Shown here piece after piece: positions 41,882 to 50,532 of a DNA stretch of 58,393 nucleotides. The notes under the pieces are model-generated. The model ran no database searches and was not told the DNA's origin. It saw only the letters and a list, made by a program, of their open reading frames with translations. The DNA is from Saprospiraceae bacterium UBA2329 (lineage in GTDB: Bacteria > Bacteroidota > Bacteroidia > Chitinophagales > Saprospiraceae). The stretch lies in NCBI GenBank assembly GCA_002344975.1, contig DDUV01000015.1:17364-75756 (forward strand), read 5' to 3'. Position 1 is the first letter of the stretch; each line of letters opens with the position of its first letter. Both the position numbers and the translations under genes were made by a program.

Positions 41882-43495
41882 CTACTCTCGCACAATCTTC
41901 TTCACTGCATAAAATTGGTCGTCAAAGGCCAATGCGATGAACAGCGGCTGCGCGGAAAAACTGCGATGCACGAACAGGGACTGTTCGTTGCGACCGCTTG
42001 TCTGGCGCTCCCATTCGCCGCGTTGCAGTATTTTCCCGTCCACGGTGTATAGGAAGTAGTTCACCTTTCCGGCGTAGGGCAAATCGTAGCGCAGGGTTAC
42101 GTTTTCCTGCGCCGGATTGGGAAATACCTCAAAATCAAAGGAATGGCGTCCTTTTACCTGCTGTGCTGCACTGGCAGTGTTTTTCCGAATGAGGCGTACA
42201 CTGTACACCGAGGCATCGGCTGTGGTAATGCCCGTTTGGTTGGCGCTGAAAGGATTGAGCGCCGGACTGAGAATGCCGCCATAAATGTGCCCGATCAAAA
42301 TGGTATCGGAGGAGATAGCCGATAGCTGAATGATTTCCGACTCGTGGTGCGGAAGGTTCCGGTTGACGATGAATTCTGCTCCCGCGCCTTTGAGGCCAGG
42401 CATTTCGGTAGGCAATTGGTATTCTGCTAAAGTACCGTCGGCGCTGCGGCTGAGCAGGCTGATGGTGCGCACAAAAGGCACCTGGTCGTCTTCGATGAGT
42501 TGGCCGTTTTGATAGTAATACCGGCTGATGCCGCCGAAAAAGAGGGAGTGCATTCTGTTGGCCGCGCTGTCGTACAGGGCAGCTTTGGCACTGTGGTAGT
42601 TGGAGAGGTACTGGTTGAAGCCGGTGATGGGCGTGTATCCGTTTTCGGTGATGTCAACGGGATATAGGAAGGGCAGGTCGGCCTGGAGTTGGAAAACGCC
42701 GGAAGAGATGGTGTAGCCCTGTTGCCCATCGGGGAAGATTTGCGGCAGGAGGTTGTAGTCTCGGCGGCGAAGGTGTACGGGGTCGGTGATGGCTTCGTAG
42801 TGGGTAAAGGAGAGTTGCGTGCCGTCGTTGTGCAGGCGAAATTTGCGAATCTGATTGGTGTATTGCTGCGAGAAACCGGGGCCGTGATCGGGTCCCATGG
42901 GGTTGTAGCGCCCGTCGAAGCGCTGGCCGCCTACCAAGTAGTAAGTATGGCCTATTTTGCCCAATTGCCCGCCGGTGACGGCAAAGATGTCGTCGTTGAT
43001 TTGTTTAAAAAACGGCTGCATATCGGTTTGGTTTTTGATGGCCTGTATCAAGCCGGAAACCTGCACAGAAATAAGCCCGGTGAAGGTTTTGTGCGCATTG
43101 GCCGAAGCCGAAAACGCATAGCCCCCGATGATGTAGAGCGTATCTGCATCCTGATAAAAATTCATGTTGGTGGATTGCAACTGCTCGCGCAGGCCGAGGG
43201 GCAGCGCGTTTACCGAGGCTTTCCAAAAGGTAGCCTGCGTCGGGTCAATGACGTAGAGGTCGGTATTGTTGGAGGCGGCGGCGAAGGAGGCGAAGGGCTG
43301 CCGGGCATGAACGCCGTCTCTTCTTCCACCGATGATGAGCCATTGGCCATTGTGCTGGGCGAAGGCGTAGGAGTGCAGTCCCGGCAGATTAGGAACAGCT
43401 ACGGGAGAAAGTTGAACTTCGAAGTCAAAGGCTTCCTGAGCGGACAGCGTGAGTGCAAAACAGAGCAGCGCAATGGCTACGGCGATGTTTTTCAT
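41882..43495 (-). CDS. Kelch-type T9SS-exported protein
   Basis: A 537-residue secreted protein. The signal peptide (1-19) ends LTLSAQ. The body has Kelch-like propeller strands (WLIIGGRRDG, LYIIGGYAF, YYLVGGQRFDG, LFFGGISRYYY). The last 80 residues are a T9SS type A sorting domain beginning FEVFPNPAQENVTLRY and ending AVKKIVRE. The ligand or enzymatic role is not readable. A TAACTTTG box at 43521-43528 (minus) is the likely promoter. The gene is bracketed by two copies of a hairpin repeat. Confidence 0.87.
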   Translation of the reverse strand: MKNIAVAIALLCFALTLSAQEAFDFEVQLSPVAVPNLPGLHSYAFAQHNGQWLIIGGRRDGVHARQPFASFAAASNNTDLYVIDPTQATFWKASVNALPLGLREQLQSTNMNFYQDADTLYIIGGYAFSASANAHKTFTGLISVQVSGLIQAIKNQTDMQPFFKQINDDIFAVTGGQLGKIGHTYYLVGGQRFDGRYNPMGPDHGPGFSQQYTNQIRKFRLHNDGTQLSFTHYEAITDPVHLRRRDYNLLPQIFPDGQQGYTISSGVFQLQADLPFLYPVDITENGYTPITGFNQYLSNYHSAKAALYDSAANRMHSLFFGGISRYYYQNGQLIEDDQVPFVRTISLLSRSADGTLAEYQLPTEMPGLKGAGAEFIVNRNLPHHESEIIQLSAISSDTILIGHIYGGILSPALNPFSANQTGITTADASVYSVRLIRKNTASAAQQVKGRHSFDFEVFPNPAQENVTLRYDLPYAGKVNYFLYTVDGKILQRGEWERQTSGRNEQSLFVHRSFSAQPLFIALAFDDQFYAVKKIVRE

Positions 43496-43520
43496 GGTGG
43501 TTTGGATTGATGAGCGGGGC

Positions 43521-43528
43521 CAAAGTTA
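43521..43528 (-). promoter_or_regulatory. -7 promoter box TAACTTTG
   Basis: An exact TAnnTTTG match 25 bases upstream of the Kelch-type T9SS gene. No TTG at -33. Just beyond, 43572-43597 carries GGGGTGAGGGGTGCAGGGG words like those at 11.5 kb. Confidence 0.55.
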
Positions 43529-43688
43529 CGGCCTGTCGGGGTGAAAGATAAGTGATGAATGTCACCATAATCAGGGGTGAGGGGTGCAGGGGTGAGGAAT
43601 GCAGGTTTGCCGCAGCAGGGACAGCAGTGGAAAGCGCGGAGGTACGAAGCGCTTGAAACGGATGGCCCGGCGCCCGCCGCATGGATAG

Positions 43689-43731
43689 AGCTGTTGGCTT
43701 TGGCTGTTTCTTGCCGGAAAAGCCAACAGCT
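43689..43731. repeat. Hairpin repeat, copy 2
   Basis: AGCTGTTGGCTTT (43689-43701) pairs perfectly with AAAGCCAACAGCT (43719-43731), a 13-bp stem sharing GAGCTGTT, TTGCCGGAAAAGC and AACAGCT with copy 1. It is followed by GGGCGGGTGCCCC and a run of eight A. It could act as a terminator for the pirin gene read on the minus strand only poorly, since no T run follows there. Confidence 0.7.
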
Positions 43732-43783
43732 ATTTATCAGAGCGGGCGGGTGCCCCAAAAAAAAGAGATAAACTGCCGAAGGA

Positions 43784-44659
43784 CTAAGAGAGCCGCCCGA
43801 ATTTGCCGCGATGGAAGTCTTCGAAGGCCTGTGCGAGTTCGGCGCGGGTGTTCATGACGAAGGGGCCATGCGCGGCGATGGGTTCGGCGATGGGTTCGCC
43901 GCTGAGGACGAGCACTACTGAGTTTTCGAGGGCTGTGATGCTGAAGTGTTCGCCGTCGTTGTCGAAGAGGGCGAAGTTGTCGGTGGGTACTTTTTCGCGG
44001 CCATTGATGCGGATGCTGCCTTCGACTACGAGGAGGGCTGTGTTGTAGTGTTCGGGGAAGGAAAATGGGGCGGTGGCTTCTGCCTTGAGGTGTGCGTTGA
44101 GCAGGTGGACGGGCGTGAACGTGGAAGCGGCCCCGGTGATCCCTTCATAATTGCCTGCAATGATTTCGATGTGGCCGCCGTCGTCGGGGAGGGGGTATCG
44201 GCGGATTTGATCGCGGGTGATGCTCTGGTATTTCGGGGGCGACATTTTGTGCCGGGCGGGTAGGTTGACCCACAGTTGCGCCATCTGGAAATCGCCGCCG
44301 GCAGCGCTGAACGCCTCCTCGTGGTACTCTTTGTGGAGGATGCCGGAGGCCGCAGTCATCCATTGTACTTCGCCCTCGCCGATGATGCCGCTGTTGCCGG
44401 CGCTGTCGTGGTGGGCTACGCGGCCTTTATAGGCAATGGTGACGGTTTCGAAGCCGCGGTGGGGGTGGACGTCCACGCCGCGCGGTTTGTCGGCAGGCGG
44501 GAAGTAGAATTTCGAGTTGTAGTCGAGCATGATGAAGGGGCTCATCCGCTGCATGTCAAGGCGGTAGGCGCCGGGTATGAAATTGTGTACGCGGAAGCCG
44601 TCGCCGACGTAGTGTGGGGCGGGTGGCGCCATGACCAATTCTACGGTTTTGGTTGTCAT
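43784..44659 (-). CDS. Pirin family protein
   Basis: A 291-residue bicupin. The N-terminal cupin has MSPFIMLDYN, HPHRGFETVTIAYKG (metal-binding histidines, about 64-78) and the following HHDSAGN...GEVQWMTAASGILHKEYHEE, the pirin signature with the third His and the Glu ligand. The C-terminal cupin (PFVMN) is typical. Pirins bind iron; some act as quercetin 2,3-dioxygenase and others as regulators, so the role is open. The ATG at 44659 is chosen over the longer frame because MTTKTVELV begins the conserved part. It stands alone. Confidence 0.92.
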   Translation of the reverse strand: MTTKTVELVMAPPAPHYVGDGFRVHNFIPGAYRLDMQRMSPFIMLDYNSKFYFPPADKPRGVDVHPHRGFETVTIAYKGRVAHHDSAGNSGIIGEGEVQWMTAASGILHKEYHEEAFSAAGGDFQMAQLWVNLPARHKMSPPKYQSITRDQIRRYPLPDDGGHIEIIAGNYEGITGAASTFTPVHLLNAHLKAEATAPFSFPEHYNTALLVVEGSIRINGREKVPTDNFALFDNDGEHFSITALENSVVLVLSGEPIAEPIAAHGPFVMNTRAELAQAFEDFHRGKFGRLS

Positions 44660-45086
44660 TTTGGGTGGTTGTTTGGATGATGAACGAGGGCGTAACAAGT
44701 GAATGGGGGGTAGGGTTTTATCGCCTGCGGGGTTATCTGCCTTTGGCGTAAGCTGCTGCCCGCGCCTTGCGCGGTGCGCAGTTTATCTTCCAGCGGAGAG
44801 GGAGAAAGTTTATCTGCTTGCGGAGAGGGGCTGTGCGGGTGGTGTGGTGCGTTTTTTTTAACGCGAAAAATGGCGAAGGGCGCGAATTTCCGCGAACGCG
44901 AGAGGGAGCCTGGAACCCGAAACCTGGAACCCGAAAACCAGTATGCGGTAGGCAGTCGGCGGTAGCAACCCGAAACCCGAAACCTTGAACCCGAAACCCG
45001 CCTTCCCACGCTTGTGGCGTGGTTCGGCGGATGAAACCCGCCCCCAAAATCCAGAGTTAACGATAAATTAAAGTAGGGTTACAACC
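44660..45086. repeat. Repeat-bearing intergenic region
   Basis: No gene is seen in this gap. It carries a CGCGCCTTGCGCG hairpin (about 44759), a direct repeat GTTTATCT...GCGGAGAGGG (44782 and 44808), the ACGCGAA/GCGCGAATTTCCGCGAA repeat (44859-44904, sister at 18040-18096), CGAAACCTGGAACCCGAAA words (44909-45001) and a CCACGC/GCGTGG hairpin (45006-45022). Short open frames here are repeat artefacts. Confidence 0.65.
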
Positions 45087-45114
45087 TTGCCCGAATAATA
45101 AGCGCTTAACTTTG
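45087..45114 (+). promoter_or_regulatory. Promoter of the two-component operon
   Basis: TTG (45087-45089), a 17-nt spacer and TAACTTTG (45107-45114) precede the response regulator start by 24 bases. The spacer is slightly shorter than in the other promoters here. Confidence 0.6.
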
Positions 45115-45138
45115 CCCTAACACAAGCCTGAGCTTACT

Positions 45139-45822
45139 ATGGAGACATACAAAATCCTGTTGGTGGATGACGAGCCTGATATACTGGATTTCCTGCGATA
45201 CAACTTGCAAAAAGAAGGTTTTCAGGTATTTACGGCAGGAGACGGAGTGGAGGGCCTCCGAAAAGCGGAAGAAATACGACCGCATCTCGCGATTTTAGAC
45301 ATTATGATGCTCAAGATGGACGGCGTGGAATTGTGCCGGCAATTGCGCACCCGGCCGGAATTGGCCAATATGCTCATCGTCTTCCTCACGGCCCGCGACG
45401 AAGACTACTCCCAAATAGCGGCCTTGGATGTGGGGGGCGACGATTACATCACCAAGCCCATACGGCCCCGGGTTTTTATGAGCCGCATCAACGCTTTGTT
45501 GCGCCGTTTTGAACGCAAAGACGAGGCAGAAGCCGAGCAGGTGATTCGCGTGGCCGACTTGGCGATAGACCGCGAGCGGGTGTCTGTGATGCGGGGAGAG
45601 GAGGTGATTGAGTTGGCCAAAAAAGAGTTTGAACTCCTGTCTTTATTGGCCTCCAAGCCGGGCAAGGTATTTACCCGCGAGGAGATTTTCAGCAAAGTGT
45701 GGGGCGCCGATGTCATTGTGGGCAACCGCACCATAGACGTACACATTCGCAAACTGCGCGAAAAAATAGGCGAAGACTACATCAAAACCATCAAAGGCAT
45801 CGGCTACAAATTCGAGTTCTAA
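45139..45822 (+). CDS. OmpR/PhoB-family response regulator
   Basis: A 227-residue regulator. The receiver domain (1-120) has the acidic pair in LLVDDEPD (10-11), the phosphorylated Asp 54 in LAILDIM, the threonine in FLTAR and Lys 106 in DYITKPIRP. The C-terminal winged helix (about 130-227) has ELAKKEFELLSLLAS, VFTREEIFSKVWG and NRTIDVHIRKLREKIG, the PhoB-type DNA-binding domain. It is immediately followed by its sensor kinase, with no bases between stop and start. Confidence 0.95.
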   Translation: METYKILLVDDEPDILDFLRYNLQKEGFQVFTAGDGVEGLRKAEEIRPHLAILDIMMLKMDGVELCRQLRTRPELANMLIVFLTARDEDYSQIAALDVGGDDYITKPIRPRVFMSRINALLRRFERKDEAEAEQVIRVADLAIDRERVSVMRGEEVIELAKKEFELLSLLASKPGKVFTREEIFSKVWGADVIVGNRTIDVHIRKLREKIGEDYIKTIKGIGYKFEF

Positions 45823-46872
45823 ATGCTGAAAAACCCAACTCCCAAAGACATCAGTCTTTATATTTCGGTCTCTGTGACGGCAGTGTTGCTGTTGGTTTTT
45901 GCCTTGTTTTTGGTCATCAGCCGGCTCATTCCGCTCTGGTTGGGCTTCATCGGGGTGGTGGTCTGCACCTTTCTGACGGCCTATTTTGCTTCTACTTTTT
46001 ATCTCAAAATGTACATTTACCGCAAAATCAAGGTCATTTACAAAGTCATCCGGCAACAAAAATTAGCCCCCAAAGACAAAGGCATGGACGTGGACGTAAA
46101 CCGCCCGCTGCTGGACGACGTGGCGCAGGAAGTGGAGGCCTGGGCGCAAGATCAGCAAAAGGAACTCGACAAGTACAAGTCCTGGGCCGAGTATCGCCGC
46201 CGATTTGTGGGCGACATCTCGCACGAACTCAAAACGCCTATTTTCAACATTCAGGGATTTTTGCATACTCTCTTAGACGGCGCCTTGGAAGACCCCGCCG
46301 TGAACCGCCCCTATCTGGAACGGGCCGCCAAAAACTTAGACCGCCTCTCGACCATTGTAGGTGACCTGGAGGCCATTTCGAAGTACGAATCCGGCGAGTT
46401 GGTACTCGATTTGCAGGCTTTCGACCTGCGGAAATTGGCTGAGGAGGTATTTGAAGACCTCGAATTTAAAGCTGCCCGCAAGAACATCCGCCTTGAATTT
46501 AAAGACGGGGTGGGCCAGGTGTGCCGCGTGCGCGCCGATCGCGAGAGCATCCGGCAGGTGCTGATGAATCTGGTGAGCAATTCCATCAAATACGGCATCC
46601 CCAACGGCCGCACCAAAATTGGTTATTACGACATGGACCGCCACGTTCTCATTGAAGTGGCCGACAACGGCATCGGCATCCCCGCCGACAAACTCAAACA
46701 CGTTTTCGACCGCTTCTACCGCGTGGACGAAAGCCGCTCGCGCGAACAGGGCGGCTCCGGTCTGGGGCTGGCCATCGTGAAGCACATCGTGGAGGCGCAC
46801 CACCAAACCATCACCGTGCGCAGCGCGCCCGATCTGGGGAGTACGTTTGGGTTTACGCTGGAGAAGGTGTGA
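45823..46872 (+). CDS. PhoR-like sensor histidine kinase
   Basis: A 349-residue membrane kinase, partner of the response regulator upstream. Two adjacent N-terminal membrane helices (about 12-35 and 38-60) leave almost no periplasmic loop, so the stimulus may be sensed in the membrane. A linker of about 70 residues leads to the HisKA motif FVGDISHELKTPIF with His 134, then the ATPase domain: N box LMNLVSNSIKYG, G1 VADNGIGIP, F box FDRFYRVDESRSR and G2 GGSGLGLAIVK. All catalytic elements are intact. The gene directly abuts the regulator stop. Confidence 0.95.
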   Translation: MLKNPTPKDISLYISVSVTAVLLLVFALFLVISRLIPLWLGFIGVVVCTFLTAYFASTFYLKMYIYRKIKVIYKVIRQQKLAPKDKGMDVDVNRPLLDDVAQEVEAWAQDQQKELDKYKSWAEYRRRFVGDISHELKTPIFNIQGFLHTLLDGALEDPAVNRPYLERAAKNLDRLSTIVGDLEAISKYESGELVLDLQAFDLRKLAEEVFEDLEFKAARKNIRLEFKDGVGQVCRVRADRESIRQVLMNLVSNSIKYGIPNGRTKIGYYDMDRHVLIEVADNGIGIPADKLKHVFDRFYRVDESRSREQGGSGLGLAIVKHIVEAHHQTITVRSAPDLGSTFGFTLEKV

Positions 46873-47159
46873 GTCAAATTTAGTTGTTATTCAGCGAGGC
46901 TTCACAAAGCTACGAGCTATGAGTCACGAGTTATGAGTTTGTTTACTCGTTGAAAAAGTAGATTTTCCATTTGGGGAACTTTCAAAATCTCCTATTGGAA
47001 TTAAGGCCCTTTTTTATTTTTGAAAATCAAACTCGCGCCACGCCTGTGGCGTGGTCGCATCTTTTTGCAGGGCGACTGTATGGTTACGGTGTATTTTGAC
47101 CTTTCTAAAAATTACACCCCAAAAAATTATTCACAACTAATTCCAATAGAATAATTCAC
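46873..47159. repeat. Intergenic region with word repeats and a hairpin
   Basis: No gene is seen. The gap has the words TACGAGCTATGAGTCACGAG and TTATGAGTTTG (46910-46941), an A/T-rich middle, and the perfect hairpin CCACGCC-TGT-GGCGTGG (47038-47054), which resembles one at 45006-45022. Confidence 0.6.
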
Positions 47160-47167
47160 TAAGTTTG
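47160..47167 (+). promoter_or_regulatory. -7 promoter box TAAGTTTG
   Basis: TAAGTTTG matches TAnnTTTG 44 bases before the ATG of the OmpA-family gene. A GTG start at 47170 would begin 2 bases after the box and is therefore unlikely. Confidence 0.55.
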
Positions 47168-47211
47168 CCGTGCAAACCTTCTATTCCTGTACCCTTCAAA
47201 CAAAGAAAAAA

Positions 47212-49986
47212 ATGAAAAACCTGAATCTGCCTCCCCTCCGTGCAACCCGGTATGCTGTTTTATTGCTCGTGGCAGTCTTAGTGAGCGCCTGCCCTTCGTT
47301 TCGGAGCGGGTACCGAAAAATGTTGGCCGGCGAAAAGAAAGAAGCAAGAGCCATTTTCAAAAAGAACGAGAAGCACAAAATATTCGGCCCTGGCGCCACC
47401 TACTATAAAGTATGGTTGGACGCAGAGCGCACCTTTATATTCAGTGAACTGGGCAGTCTTCATAGTGAGTTATGCAATTTGGATAAACGCATTGCAGCGC
47501 TGCCGTTTCCGGCACAAGACAAGCTGGCTAAGTACAAGGTGGCCCCACATGAAGTGCTTGAATCTGTCAATAAACTGGAGCGCCGCATACTCGATCAACT
47601 GTGCGAAAGCGGCGGAGTGAGCCATTTGGACACCCTGTACAGCCACTTTTTCTGCTGGCGCAACGAAGAAGGCCGCGACTCCATCACCACCATCATTGTG
47701 AACAGGAGCCTCCATCCCGCCATGCCCGTGTATGAAGACGCTTGTGAAAAATGGAAACAGCCCGTGCCTGATATAAAAAATATAAGTGTCCCGGAATTGA
47801 AGGACAATCCGGGCTTGCCATGCGTAAATCGGGCAGATCGCCTGCGTTGGAGTGTGAATTATCAGGAGGCCACCAGCATCATCCGGCGTTACCGCAACTC
47901 GGTACTTGATGAAAACATCCCTGAATACTGGCAATTGAACCATGATGTATGGAGCATATTCCAGCAATATGAATCGTACTGCGACATGAATCGCTTCAAG
48001 GAGGAGCACCCGTGGAATATCTATTCTTCAGACTGCTGGTTTGATGAAGTGCGCGACACGCTTTGCCTGGCGGATTTAGCGTCTTTGTTGGCGCTCCACA
48101 ACAACAACCCTCACACGATATTCGATGCGGATGTATGCTCGCAAATTCTCTGCCTGTCTGCCTTGCCAGGCGCCATGAACGGCTTCAACAAAGAGCAACG
48201 CAAACATGTGGAAGATGTGCAACTGATGTTTGATTTGCAACAGCAATGGCTCTGTGAAATGCCTGGGATCAACGATGAAGAAAGTTTGTCTCAACTGAAA
48301 TATCTGGCCGAAAAATACACCGGGCATAAAGTCATCTTTGACCTGGCGCGACAATTGGGCGATTACTTGGTAAACTATGGAAAAATCGCCTCTGCCCGGA
48401 AATTGGCGGAAAGCCTGCCCCCACTGTTTCCCGACGGAAAGTATTGCAGCGTGCCTCAGTATTTTCATCACCAAAAACAAGCCTGGTTTGAATCTTATGC
48501 CGCATTGTTGGGGCGTATGACCGACGACGCCCCTCCTGCCAAACCCGTCGCCGCATGGAACACCCCCGACAATGACGAATATGCGCTCGTTTCCTGGGGC
48601 AGCAACGACGAGGTGTTTTTTGTACGCCGCAACCGGGCTACCGGCGCCGCATCGGTTATGACTTCCAAACAAAAAGGCGGCGTGTGGACCGTGCCCGAAC
48701 CCGTCAAAGCACTCTCTGTTGCCAACGATGTAGTCCTTTTATCTATGAGCGAAAACGGCCAAATGATGCTCTTACAATCCGGTGGAAAACTGTTGCAGGC
48801 TTTCCGAAGAGACTTGCAACGCCCCTGGACAAAACCCGACCCGATACCGATGATGTTTCGCTCCCGAAGCAAGGCAACCCTTTCGCCCGATGGAAGTATG
48901 ATGGTATTTGCCCAATATGCGCCGCAAAAAAATGAGATGTTGCCCCCCACTACCGATATCTTCGTGTCATACTGGGACGAGCGCAACCAACGCTACGGCA
49001 CACCAAAACCAGTAGGTAAGATCATCAACACAGAAGGAAACAGCGAGGCCAATCCGCTGATTGCATCAGGCGGGCGAATGATTATTTTCACTTCCGACAG
49101 GCCGGGCGGGCTGGGTGGAACCGACACATACAGCGCCGTGCTGGAATCTCCCGGAGACTGGAATACCGTGGCGACGCCTCAAAACATGGGCTTACCGCTC
49201 AATACCACCCTGGCGGATAAAGGGCTTACCTTCTATTCGGAGTACGACGGGCGCGGTTATTTTGACCGAAAGAATCCCTGTACAAACGATATAAATATCT
49301 GGATGCTGCCGGGCCTCCGCTCCGATTTGTTTCCTGAAGCGCTGCGTCTGGCGGGCATTGTGATAGACGAAAACGGGCAGCCCGTGAAAACAGGGTTTAT
49401 GGAATTCACCACCAACTACAGCCTCAGCGTACACTCGCAAGCACTTACTACCGGCGGCACTTATTCCTTCACCACGCCCGATACTTCGCGGGTGGTCAGG
49501 TTGTTCCCCGAAGTACCCGGCTACTATTCGGAGCGGGATACGACTTATTTTTTAGACAATATTCCCAAAGGCGAGCTGCTCCGCGACACCTTCCGGGTTA
49601 CGTCCTTCGAGTACATTCGCCGGCATTTTGTATTGCAACACAGCACGTTTTTTCACGGCACCGCCCAATTTGACAACCCCGCCAAAGCCTATCCGGAACT
49701 GACACGATTTGCCAAAATCGCCACCCGCATGGGCGCCGAATTGGAACTGACGGGCCACACCGACAACGTGGGCACAGCGGAATCGAACGACGCCTTATCG
49801 CTGCAACGCGCCATGTCGGTCAAGCAGTTTTTGGTAGAAAAATGCGGCTTCGACCCGGCCAAAATCAAGGTGTCTGCCAAAGGCGGCCGCGCGCCCATAG
49901 CCTCCAACGATACCGAGGAGGGCCGCAGACTGAACCGCCGTATAGAAGTGGCATTTAAGATGCCGGAATTGACGGGGGCAAAATAA
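47212..49986 (+). CDS. OmpA-family lipoprotein with PD40 repeats
   Basis: A 924-residue outer-membrane lipoprotein. The signal ends LVAVLVSAC (Cys near 27). About 420 residues of helical, TPR-like sequence follow (YRKMLAGEKKEARAIFKKN), which is unusually long. A WD40/PD40-type propeller comes next (ATLSPDGSMMVFAQYAP, GGRMIIFTSDRPGGLGGTD), then a carboxypeptidase-regulatory-like strand domain (AGIVIDENGQPVKTGFMEF). The C-terminus is an OmpA peptidoglycan-binding domain (LTGHTDNVGTAESNDALSLQRA, NRRIEVAF). The propeller-CRD-OmpA order resembles PorE of T9SS, but the large N-terminal part differs, so this is an inference. It stands alone behind its own promoter. Confidence 0.87.
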   Translation: MKNLNLPPLRATRYAVLLLVAVLVSACPSFRSGYRKMLAGEKKEARAIFKKNEKHKIFGPGATYYKVWLDAERTFIFSELGSLHSELCNLDKRIAALPFPAQDKLAKYKVAPHEVLESVNKLERRILDQLCESGGVSHLDTLYSHFFCWRNEEGRDSITTIIVNRSLHPAMPVYEDACEKWKQPVPDIKNISVPELKDNPGLPCVNRADRLRWSVNYQEATSIIRRYRNSVLDENIPEYWQLNHDVWSIFQQYESYCDMNRFKEEHPWNIYSSDCWFDEVRDTLCLADLASLLALHNNNPHTIFDADVCSQILCLSALPGAMNGFNKEQRKHVEDVQLMFDLQQQWLCEMPGINDEESLSQLKYLAEKYTGHKVIFDLARQLGDYLVNYGKIASARKLAESLPPLFPDGKYCSVPQYFHHQKQAWFESYAALLGRMTDDAPPAKPVAAWNTPDNDEYALVSWGSNDEVFFVRRNRATGAASVMTSKQKGGVWTVPEPVKALSVANDVVLLSMSENGQMMLLQSGGKLLQAFRRDLQRPWTKPDPIPMMFRSRSKATLSPDGSMMVFAQYAPQKNEMLPPTTDIFVSYWDERNQRYGTPKPVGKIINTEGNSEANPLIASGGRMIIFTSDRPGGLGGTDTYSAVLESPGDWNTVATPQNMGLPLNTTLADKGLTFYSEYDGRGYFDRKNPCTNDINIWMLPGLRSDLFPEALRLAGIVIDENGQPVKTGFMEFTTNYSLSVHSQALTTGGTYSFTTPDTSRVVRLFPEVPGYYSERDTTYFLDNIPKGELLRDTFRVTSFEYIRRHFVLQHSTFFHGTAQFDNPAKAYPELTRFAKIATRMGAELELTGHTDNVGTAESNDALSLQRAMSVKQFLVEKCGFDPAKIKVSAKGGRAPIASNDTEEGRRLNRRIEVAFKMPELTGAK

Positions 49987-50056
49987 TTTTCAAAAAAAAA
50001 TCGCAACGAGGGTACCATTTTCTCTTCCCCTGTCACCAATAGGGTAAAGAAGAGAC

Positions 50057-50392
50057 ATGGAGAAGCTGCCCATACTGCTGATGCCGGAAAAAACCGGCTA
50101 CATACTGTTGAAATTCAGCGATTTGGCGTATGCCAAGGCTGAGGGCGCTTATGTACGCATCCGAACGGCGGGCGGCGAATCGGCACTGCTGACAGGCAAG
50201 CTCAAACAGTTGGAAAGCATCCTGTACGGGGCGGCATTTTTCCGATGCCACCATTCCTCGTTGGTCAATTTACATTTTGTAAAAAAAATCAAAACCGATG
50301 ACGGCGTATGGCTGCTGCTCATGGAGGGGGAGGCTGTACCCGTATCGAGGGAAAAACGCAAGGGGCTGATGGAGCGGATGTACCGGTTGTGA
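50057..50392 (+). CDS. Stand-alone LytTR DNA-binding protein
   Basis: A 111-residue protein that is almost entirely a LytTR domain: FSDLAYAKAEGAYVRI, LTGKLKQLESIL, FFRCHHSSLVNLHFVKKIK and VPVSREKRKGLMERM. It has no receiver domain, so it would not be controlled by phosphorylation through a partner domain. LytTR proteins often regulate extracellular or cell-surface products. It sits between the OmpA-family lipoprotein and two giant T9SS proteins, on the same strand, so regulation of these is a reasonable guess. Confidence 0.88.
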   Translation: MEKLPILLMPEKTGYILLKFSDLAYAKAEGAYVRIRTAGGESALLTGKLKQLESILYGAAFFRCHHSSLVNLHFVKKIKTDDGVWLLLMEGEAVPVSREKRKGLMERMYRL

Positions 50393-50532
50393 GGGGAAAC
50401 AGGGTGTGTGTGAAGTAATTAGCAGCATTAGTGAAAAATACACCTACATGGGTTGGTGATAGTGTTAGTTTTGGACGACAGCCATTTCATTGATGAGGAT
50501 TTCATATTTATTTTTCATAAAATCACATAGTC

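Noticed and set aside
44656..45047. Open frames on both strands of 90-117 codons
   Set aside because: They consist of repeat words and hairpins, lack domain signals, and overlap each other in several frames.
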